Shown here: positions 13,900 through 18,732 of the stretch, piece after piece
Position numbering within the stretch: position 1 is the first letter of the stretch
Layout of the letters: each line of letters starts with the position of its first letter
NCBI GenBank assembly: GCA_016839845.1
Contig: JAEOTL010000102.1
Span: forward strand, 1-18,732
DNA from: Promethearchaeota archaeon
GTDB taxonomy: Archaea; Asgardarchaeota; Lokiarchaeia; Sigynarchaeales; SOKP01
Direction: 5' to 3'
DNA length: 18,732 nt
Translations under genes and position numbers: made by a program
The notes under the pieces: model-generated
The model's database searches: none
Told to the model about the DNA's origin: nothing
The model's input: only the letters and a program-made list of their open reading frames with translations

Positions 13900-15288
13900 T
13901 TACTCAAAATGTTTATTTTTAAAGTAGTTCGTGATCTTAGAAGCAAGCTGCTCTTGTTTTTTCCAATTTCCAAACGCAACCCCTCTAGAAATGAGATTCT
14001 TAATCTCTTTAATATATTTTTTATTGATCTTCCCTGCAGATTCTTTAGCAAAGGGTGTTTGAGGTAATGGTAAAAAGGAGTGAGCATGAATTCGTGCTCC
14101 TTTTTCTGATAAATTCTTCATTAAAGTTATTGTAAGCTCAACATCCTCATCATCTTCCCCGGGTAGTCCAAAAATAAAGTCAACATTAATCTTAAGATTA
14201 TTTTTTAGAGTCAGATCTACAGCTATGACAATATCCTGTACAGAATGTCCTCGATGACAGAGATCTAACAACTTTTGACTGCCAGATTGGGCTCCGATAG
14301 TAATATTATCATTATCAGCATACTTCAGAACTAAATCCAATGTGTCTTGAGTGACATGTTCTGGTCGCACTTCTGATGGAAATGAACCCAAGAAGATTCT
14401 CCCCTTCTCTCCAAGTATTTTTCTTACCTGCCGGATTAGATCTTCAAGAACTTCTAAATTTAAGGTTATTCCATCAATTGAACCATATGAAAATGCATTA
14501 GGTGTAATAAACCTTATATCTGTGAGATCCTCATAATGGTTTTTTAATTCTTGGACATACTTACTTATCATTTCAATGCTTCTATGTCTTGGTGTAGCGC
14601 CTAAAATATAGGGAGTTTGGCAAAAATAGCATATGTAAGGACAACCCCTTGTTATTTCTATTGCTCCATATCGAGTGTTCTTGGTGGGAAAAGGGGGATA
14701 TTTATCTAAATCAATTAAATCCCGCTTCCCAGTATATACATATTCAGCATTCTCAGAAAGATACGCAATTCCTTTTACTCCTTTATAGGGGTTATTGTTT
14801 ATTATCGCTTTCATTAGTTCTATTACTGTCGCCTCACCTTCACCAACTACTGCCACATCAAAACCCATCTTCAGTGTCCCTGAAGGATCTCCTGTTGGAT
14901 GTGCGCCCCCTGCGATTATAAAAATCTTTTTTTTAAATTTATCTCTAAGGAGTTGCACTAAACTATAAATGTCAAAAATCTGGGTTGTATAAAATGAAAT
15001 TCCTACAACAATCTTGTGATAAGTTTTAAGAAGTTCCTCAATTGTATTTACAAGTTCATTTCGAGCCTTTGCAAAATAGAAATCGACATTAGTAAAGATC
15101 TCCTCTCTTTCCAAGCTGGCAACTATAGCATTAAGACTAAAGAAATTATGCCGGTGGTAATAGACTAAGAATGCATGTGTTCCCAAAAGAAAAATACCTA
15201 ATTTAAATTGATAGTTATAATCATTACTATATAATACAATATTTTTTAAGTCAAATTTATAATTCGTTATTTTATTATCATAAATCAA
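13900..15288 (-). CDS. B12-binding-domain radical SAM protein
   Basis: A 462-residue enzyme. An N-terminal cobalamin-binding-like Rossmann part (about 38-165: AFLVYYHRHNFFSLNAIVAS, FIIAGGAHPTGDPSG, FDVAVVGEGE) precedes a radical SAM domain with EITRGCPYICYFCQTP (Cys216, Cys220, Cys223 bind the 4Fe-4S cluster) and later NVDFIFGLPGEDDEDVELT and HSFLPLPQTPFAKE. The layout resembles archaeal B12/radical SAM proteins of the MJ_1487 type, whose chemistry is not settled. The start is uncertain. The ATG at 15288 leaves only 20 bp to the divergent gene, and its first 34 codons are AT-rich with TATA-like stretches; a TTG at 15186 (GTHAFLVYYHRHN) may be the true start. It converges with the glycosylase gene. 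Confidence 0.87.
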   Translation of the reverse strand: MIYDNKITNYKFDLKNIVLYSNDYNYQFKLGIFLLGTHAFLVYYHRHNFFSLNAIVASLEREEIFTNVDFYFAKARNELVNTIEELLKTYHKIVVGISFYTTQIFDIYSLVQLLRDKFKKKIFIIAGGAHPTGDPSGTLKMGFDVAVVGEGEATVIELMKAIINNNPYKGVKGIAYLSENAEYVYTGKRDLIDLDKYPPFPTKNTRYGAIEITRGCPYICYFCQTPYILGATPRHRSIEMISKYVQELKNHYEDLTDIRFITPNAFSYGSIDGITLNLEVLEDLIRQVRKILGEKGRIFLGSFPSEVRPEHVTQDTLDLVLKYADNDNITIGAQSGSQKLLDLCHRGHSVQDIVIAVDLTLKNNLKINVDFIFGLPGEDDEDVELTITLMKNLSEKGARIHAHSFLPLPQTPFAKESAGKINKKYIKEIKNLISRGVAFGNWKKQEQLASKITNYFKNKHFE

Positions 15289-15308
15289 AAGAAGAATATG
15301 AGATTATA

Positions 15309-15764
15309 ATGATTTTAAACTGGTTTTGGGCTCAGAATCCTGCTGAAGTGAGTCAAGTAGTTTTTGATTTTTTTAGTTTTGCTCACGTCTGTATGGGAAT
15401 TGTATTTTTTGCTGCAATATCTCTCATCTCAACCCTACGAAATTTTGTAGATCCGAATAATTTTAAGGTAAAAATGGGGCATTGGATTTGGTTTTTTGTT
15501 GGTACACTTATATTTGCAATAGTCTGGGAGATTATTGAAAACACACTACTATTTGAGTTGGGGTGGAAATATCAAAATCAACAAGATAGCATTATTAATA
15601 TTATCTCTGATATTATCCTTGTAGGTTTGGGTGGGTTAATTTGCTTCGGATTTGCATATTTGATGTATGAAAAAGTAAAGAAATGTGAATTTCCATGGTA
15701 TTACTTGTTCGATTCCCTTTCTTTTATTCTGTTTTTTGTAATTTATCTGGCACTCGAATTCTAA
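15309..15764 (+). CDS. Small membrane protein with WEI-x-EN motif, copy 1
   Basis: A 151-residue protein with four membrane segments at about residues 18-42, 58-80, 97-120 and 128-149. Polar residues sit within or beside these segments: FAHVCMG (24-30), WEIIEN (73-78), LGWKYQN (84-90), Asp93, NIISDI (97-102) and GGL (108-110). The pattern (a His in helix 1, WE-x-x-E in helix 2, D-x-x-x-N-x-x-x-D before helix 3 and GG) resembles the membrane family of VanZ/DUF2238-like proteins, but I cannot assign it firmly. The conserved charged residues suggest an enzyme or metal site in the membrane. It is followed by a paralogue 78 bp downstream, with a T-rich stretch between them. Confidence 0.7.
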   Translation: MILNWFWAQNPAEVSQVVFDFFSFAHVCMGIVFFAAISLISTLRNFVDPNNFKVKMGHWIWFFVGTLIFAIVWEIIENTLLFELGWKYQNQQDSIINIISDIILVGLGGLICFGFAYLMYEKVKKCEFPWYYLFDSLSFILFFVIYLALEF

Positions 15765-15773
15765 ATTCCCATG

Positions 15774-15802
15774 ATTATTTATTATTATTTTTTTATTATT
15801 AT
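15774..15802 (+). terminator. T-rich stretch between the two membrane paralogues
   Basis: A run of TTATT and TTTTTTT units just after the stop at 15764, with no stable stem. Archaeal RNA polymerase often stops at such T-rich tracts. It suggests that the two paralogues may be separate transcripts. Confidence 0.35.
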
Positions 15803-15842
15803 GTTAAAATACTAAACAAAACTTGAAAAAGGTTAGAATTTA

Positions 15843-16307
15843 ATGCTATTTAACGCTATATTCGCAACTGATGTTTTGGAGGTAGGGATTTCTTGGTTCG
15901 ATTTTTATTCAATTGGTCATCTCTGTTTAGGAATAGGGCTCTTTTTATTCTTTTCTCTTTTCTACACAATCCCTAAGAAACATGGAAAGGTGCCGATCTT
16001 CTCTTTACTACTTGTATTCATACTAACTATTATTCTTGCGGTAGTTTGGGAAATTGTAGAAAATATCGTTTTTCTTAATTTGGGCTGGAAATTTGAAAAT
16101 AGACCTGATAGCTGGCAGAATATTACAACCGATATCCTTCTATGCGCCGTTGGAGGTCTTGGCACGTGGTTATTTGCCTATATAACTTTTGAAAAGGATA
16201 AGAACACGTTTGCATATTACGCTTTCGGAATAATTGGATTTGGTGTATGGATTGGTGTGTTTATAATACTAAGGTATTTAACATTTCAGAATTCCCCAAT
16301 AATATAA
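15843..16307 (+). CDS. Small membrane protein with WEI-x-EN motif, copy 2
   Basis: A 154-residue paralogue of the preceding gene, with the same four membrane segments (about 20-41, 53-75, 93-115, 125-146) and the same motifs in the same order: DFYSIGHLCLGIG (20-32), VVWEIVEN (67-74), LGWKFEN (80-86), Asp89-Ser, NITTDI (93-98) and GGL (104-106). Outside the motifs the two share little, so the motifs mark the functional core. The conserved His, two Glu and two Asp near the membrane face suggest catalysis or metal binding; no function is known to me. It ends 35 bp before the FGase-like gene and could share a transcript with it. Confidence 0.7.
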   Translation: MLFNAIFATDVLEVGISWFDFYSIGHLCLGIGLFLFFSLFYTIPKKHGKVPIFSLLLVFILTIILAVVWEIVENIVFLNLGWKFENRPDSWQNITTDILLCAVGGLGTWLFAYITFEKDKNTFAYYAFGIIGFGVWIGVFIILRYLTFQNSPII

Positions 16308-16342
16308 TAACTCTATTTTTTTTTAATTAAACCTTGGAGATT

Positions 16343-17107
16343 ATGCAGAAATTTACAGAATATATCGAGTTTCAAGAAGGGAATACTCCTTTACTGATGT
16401 CAGTACCTCATGGTGGGATAAAAAAGTGTGAAGTTATTCCTAAAAGAACACAGGGGATCTTAGGTATTGACGGTGAAACGGTTAAGATTGCTAAAAGCCT
16501 CGTTGAAGCCATCAAAACCCAAAATAGAGCCTCGAATCTTGAAAACATTAACCCATCGTATATAATATCGAATGTACGGAGAAATAAAATTGATCTTAAT
16601 AGAAAACCTACTGAAGCTTATAACCAAAACTCCTCCATTGCTAAAGATATCTACAACTTTTACCACAATACAATTAATAACATTGTTATGAGAAATATCA
16701 AGCTGTTTAATCGCTCTTTACTCATAGATGTTCATGGGTTTGAAAAGGAAAAACGACCTATTGGATTTCGAGATGTCGACATTATTTTGGGAACAAATAA
16801 TCTGAAATCCTTCTTTCCTGAGCCAGTTCCTAAAAAAGAGTGGGGAAATAATATTCGGGGTAAAATTATTCAGAAGTTTATTGAATTAAGTATTCCTATC
16901 GCACCAGGTCATCCTACTAGAAAAGAATATGTGCTAAAAGGAGGTTTAATCACAAAAAAATACGGGGCTTCTCAAATACCGAGAAGTCAAGCTATGCAAA
17001 TTGAATTTTCTGATAAAATTCGTTTGTACGATAAAGATTTAAGAAATGAAGTCCTAAAAGCTCTAGCAGAAGCTTTTTCAGATTATTTAGGGGTTTCTAG
17101 TTATTAG
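16343..17107 (+). CDS. N-formylglutamate amidohydrolase-family protein
   Basis: A 254-residue zinc-hydrolase-like protein of the FGase family (HutG-type), which in histidine breakdown removes formate from N-formylglutamate. Seen: LLMSVPHGG (17-25; His23), RRNKIDLNR (79-87; the DxNR signature), LIDVHGF (127-133; Asp129, His131) and a late RSQAMQIEFS that matches the QxE segment closing the site. No other hut gene is nearby, and many members of this family have unknown substrates, so deformylation of another small molecule is equally likely. The ATG at 16343 with GGAG three bases upstream is preferred over the in-frame TTG at 16334. It is convergent with the next gene and overlaps it by 11 bp. 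Confidence 0.85.
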   Translation: MQKFTEYIEFQEGNTPLLMSVPHGGIKKCEVIPKRTQGILGIDGETVKIAKSLVEAIKTQNRASNLENINPSYIISNVRRNKIDLNRKPTEAYNQNSSIAKDIYNFYHNTINNIVMRNIKLFNRSLLIDVHGFEKEKRPIGFRDVDIILGTNNLKSFFPEPVPKKEWGNNIRGKIIQKFIELSIPIAPGHPTRKEYVLKGGLITKKYGASQIPRSQAMQIEFSDKIRLYDKDLRNEVLKALAEAFSDYLGVSSY

Positions 17108-17726
17108 ATTTTATAATTAATTCAACAACACGATTCATAAATTTGCTTTTTTGAATTTTACATATATGCGCAACCTTTTTATAATTAAAAGATTCTGCGA
17201 GTGTATCAAGATATGAAAGATTGTATAAAATAGAAACATTTGCATCATTTCGCATGAAAAGTATGTCTAACTCCTTCTGGATCTCACGTTCACTCATAGA
17301 AGCCTTGTTTTTAATGCGTTTATTTATTTCTGCAAGTGATTTCTTAAAGTTAATATCTCGAATGCTCGATATAAGAGAATTGAGCACTATTGCATATATA
17401 ACAATAGTGTTAATATTCTCAGTATCACTTAGGTTTTGAAATTTTAACTGGAGATCTTGATATATTTCATTAATGTAGTTCTCATCTACGCCCTTAATTT
17501 TTCTAAACATTTTTAAGAATTTTAGATACTTGCCATCTAGGAATAACTGGATATTCTGGTTAAACAAATCTTTGTATTTCCGTATAATTTTCCCGGAATT
17601 GCTTATTTTAATAGAAACTTCTGGAGTCCTTCCAATTATTATGTCATGACCGTCCAAATAAAACTGTTGGTTCACTAAATTATCTGTTGCATCATACAGT
17701 TGTTGGATGATCATTTTAGAATACAT
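17097..17726 (-). CDS. Helical protein of unknown function
   Basis: A 209-residue mostly helical soluble protein (from ATG 17726; GTG 17729 is next to it). The N-terminal 45 residues look like two beta strands around QQFYLDGHDIIIGRTPEVSI. The rest is charged helices: YKDLFNQNIQLFLDGKYLKF, INEIYQDLQLKFQNLSDTEN, and KSLAEINKRIKNKASMSERE. A pattern like this suits a helical-repeat or protein-interaction domain, without catalytic marks. The family is not recognised. It ends overlapping the FGase-like gene by 11 bp on the other strand. A perfect 22-bp palindrome sits 33-54 bp upstream of its start, near the predicted transcript start, so a repressor-type control is likely. Confidence 0.7.
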   Translation of the reverse strand: MYSKMIIQQLYDATDNLVNQQFYLDGHDIIIGRTPEVSIKISNSGKIIRKYKDLFNQNIQLFLDGKYLKFLKMFRKIKGVDENYINEIYQDLQLKFQNLSDTENINTIVIYAIVLNSLISSIRDINFKKSLAEINKRIKNKASMSEREIQKELDILFMRNDANVSILYNLSYLDTLAESFNYKKVAHICKIQKSKFMNRVVELIIKSNN

Positions 17727-17758
17727 CACATATCAGAAATACTTCTACCTAATCCGTT

Positions 17759-17780
17759 ATCCTAGTAATATTACTAGGAT
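17759..17780. promoter_or_regulatory. Perfect 22-bp palindrome, likely operator
   Basis: The half-site ATCCTAGTAAT is followed directly by its exact reverse complement with no spacer. On the minus strand a TATA-like ATAAAATTAAAT lies at about 17782-17793, which puts the transcript start near 17762, inside the palindrome. That is a classical site for an archaeal repressor dimer. Confidence 0.6.
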
Positions 17781-17974
17781 TTAATTTTATGGTTACCTAC
17801 ACCCTTAATTGCTAAAAATTTAGTAATAAGATTTTATAATATAAGTATGATATAATTGTAGGAGTAATTATCTCCCATACCAAGTGTTAATCTAAAAAAA
17901 AAAGTTTTCTTTTTCTCATTTATTGAACTTTTTAAGCATTTGATTCATAACGACGTAAAAAAGAAATAAAACCT

Positions 17975-18001
17975 TTTTATAATATCATAACCTTTTATAA
18001 A
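17975..18001 (+). promoter_or_regulatory. Twin TATA boxes upstream of the SCP2 gene
   Basis: Two near-identical promoter cores: ACCTTTTTATAAT (TATA at 17975-17983) and ACCTTTTATAAA (TATA at 17993-18001), 18 bp apart. The second is the strongest TATA consensus in the window and predicts a start near 18023. The first would start near 18005. Confidence 0.6.
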
Positions 18002-18011
18002 TTGCAATTTT

Positions 18012-18034
18012 AATTAATTAGACTCTAATTAATT
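18012..18034. promoter_or_regulatory. Perfect 11+1+11 palindrome at the SCP2 transcript start
   Basis: AATTAATTAGA, a single central C at 18023, then the exact reverse complement TCTAATTAATT. The centre coincides with the transcript start predicted from the TATA box at 17993-18001. Operator for a dimeric regulator is the simplest reading; a 5' mRNA structure is an alternative. Confidence 0.55.
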
Positions 18035-18076
18035 TTAGAATAATCAATAAAGTAAAAAAGAAGGTTGAAAATTAAA

Positions 18077-18511
18077 ATGGTTGACGAATCATTATTAAAA
18101 GAATTAAAAGCTGCCCAAGATGCAGGTGCATCTAGTGCTTCAGTCGATGATATGATGAAGGTCTTCGACTTTATCAAGCAAGTCTCCACTCAGAATGAAG
18201 ACCTAAAGGAAGAACTTGAAGATATGGACATAGCCATTCAGATGGTCATTACTGACGCTGATACAAAGTTTTGGTTAAGTGTAAAAGAAGGAGATTTAGA
18301 TTTTGGTGACGGCGACACAGAAAATCCTTCATTCACGATGTCTTCCACACTGGAAGTAGGAGCAGGGATTTTAATGGGTGAAGTTGATGCCACTAGTGCG
18401 TACATGGCGGGTGATATCACAGTTGAGGGAAATCTCCAAGATGCAATGGCCTTCCAAGAGATTATTGAACTCGCTCTGGAAGCATACGAAGATCTTATAG
18501 AAGATCTTTAA
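18077..18511 (+). CDS. SCP2-like sterol/lipid-binding domain protein
   Basis: A 144-residue single-domain protein. An N-terminal helical part (MVDESLLKELKAAQDAGASS, 1-20, then SVDDMMKVFDFIKQV) precedes an SCP2 fold: IAIQMVITDADTKFWLSVKE, then FTMSSTLEVGAGILMGEVDA and SAYMAGDITVEGNLQDAMAF (108-127). The G-x-x-D-x-x-x-A-x-x-x-G-x-I-x-x-x-G motif is the SCP2 hallmark. The family binds lipids or other hydrophobic ligands in a tunnel. The protein is very acidic, ends EAYEDLIEDL, has no signal peptide, and is presumably cytosolic. ATG 18077 is preferred to the in-frame TTG at 18065; AAGAAGG lies upstream. Its twin promoter and palindrome suggest strong, controlled expression. A T-rich terminator follows. 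Confidence 0.85.
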   Translation: MVDESLLKELKAAQDAGASSASVDDMMKVFDFIKQVSTQNEDLKEELEDMDIAIQMVITDADTKFWLSVKEGDLDFGDGDTENPSFTMSSTLEVGAGILMGEVDATSAYMAGDITVEGNLQDAMAFQEIIELALEAYEDLIEDL

Positions 18512-18542
18512 ACGTATTACTGTAACCTCTCTGATTAACAGG

Positions 18543-18585
18543 ATTTCTATTTATTTCTATTTTTTTTTATAGTTTTTCTTTTTTA
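18543..18585 (+). terminator. T-rich terminator after the SCP2 gene
   Basis: A dense T-rich tract with T9, T5 and T6 runs begins about 30 bp after the SCP2 stop. It has no strong stem, which is usual for archaeal factor-independent ends. Confidence 0.45.
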
Positions 18586-18647
18586 AGTTGGTTTTGATCC
18601 TATATTATCTTAAGAAAACTAAATAGATTAGATTATTTGAGTGAAAA

Positions 18648-18725
18648 TGGCGCGGCTAGCGGGATTTGAACCCGCGTCGCAGGAGTGACAGTCCCGAATG
18701 CTGGACCGGGCTACACTATAGCCGC
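18648..18725 (-). tRNA. tRNA-Asp (GTC), CCA encoded
   Basis: Read on the minus strand, the acceptor arm GCGGCTA pairs with TAGCCGC, followed by discriminator G and an encoded CCA. The D arm contains AGCCCGGTCCAGCA. The anticodon arm is CGGGA / CTGTCAC / TCCTG, giving anticodon GTC (one G-U pair). The T arm is GCGGG / TTCAAAT / CCCGC. G at the discriminator agrees with the Asp identity seen in most organisms. The first base is at 18725 and CCA is at 18648-18650. No intron is present. Confidence 0.95.
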
Positions 18726-18732
18726 AGTTACA

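Larger units (their letters stand above)
17730..18076. other. Regulatory intergenic region of about 350 bp
   Basis: No convincing gene is seen on either strand. It holds the promoter and palindrome of the minus-strand gene (17759-17793), AT-rich DNA with an isolated TAGTAAT half-site (17821-17827), a small GGAG/CTCC dyad around 17863-17877, an A10 run near 17895, and the twin TATA boxes plus palindrome of the SCP2 gene (17975-18034). Confidence 0.6.

Noticed and set aside
15781..15802. Short tandem TTATT repeats as a repeat array or CRISPR leader
   Set aside because: They are plain AT-rich low complexity just after a stop codon; no spaced direct repeats exist anywhere in the window.
17857..17880. 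GTAGGAGTAATTATCTCCC as a ribosome-binding site with a small gene
   Set aside because: Frames on both strands close within about 15 codons and show no protein-like composition.
18648..18732. tRNA-Asp as an integration site for a mobile element
   Set aside because: No integrase, direct repeat of the tRNA 3' end or phage-like gene is present in the window.

Overview
The window looks like ordinary chromosome from an AT-rich archaeon. Seen directly: AT-rich TATA-type boxes roughly 26 bp before the expected transcript starts, several apparently leaderless or near-leaderless genes, Shine-Dalgarno sequences of the GGTGAT type with frequent GTG and TTG starts, and T-rich ends. The GTPase with an APGG-type G3 motif, the CTP-dependent lipid-kinase relatives, the stand-alone SCP2 domain and the many lineage-restricted small proteins suggest an Asgard (Lokiarchaeia-like) archaeon. 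That placement is inference; no marker gene proves it.

Layout. Positions 1-326 hold the C-terminal end of a truncated gene. Positions 355-2577 (minus) form an operon-like run: a coiled-coil protein, a protein of unknown function, and a small GTPase joined to its neighbour by a TAATG stop/start overlap. A RimK-type ATP-grasp ligase diverges from it (2668-3531). Then come a small membrane protein, a 56-residue leaderless ORF, and a Maf nucleotide pyrophosphatase. Positions 5046-7230 carry two tandem multi-pass membrane proteins of the dolichol/phytol/diacylglycerol kinase (CTP-using) superfamily. Positions 7260-7842 (minus) carry a MoaD/ubiquitin-fold protein ending in Gly-Gly and a Lys-rich 59-residue protein followed by a hairpin terminator.

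Positions 8078-9840 pair a divergent thymidylate synthase with a convergent TatD-family metal hydrolase, which follows a small helical protein gene. An isoprenylcysteine-methyltransferase-like membrane protein (10332-11015, minus) diverges from a CoA-transferase fused to a GNAT acetyltransferase (11076-12986). A MutY-like glycosylase without an Fe-S cluster follows (13087-13893). A B12-binding radical SAM enzyme (minus) diverges from two paralogous small membrane proteins and an N-formylglutamate-amidohydrolase-like protein. The last part has an unknown protein (17097-17726, minus), a 350-bp regulatory intergenic region with two perfect palindromes and twin TATA boxes, an SCP2 lipid-binding protein, and tRNA-Asp(GTC) at the right edge (minus).

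There is no sign of an insertion sequence, phage, CRISPR array or classic defence island. Lipid and membrane functions recur (two CTP-kinase-like proteins, ICMT-like enzyme, SCP2, paired membrane proteins), but nothing in the sequence proves that they work together. The best candidates for something undescribed are the coiled-coil/unknown/GTPase operon, the paired palindromic operators upstream of the SCP2 gene and its neighbour, the Lys-rich small protein beside the Gly-Gly protein, and the WEI-x-EN membrane protein pair.
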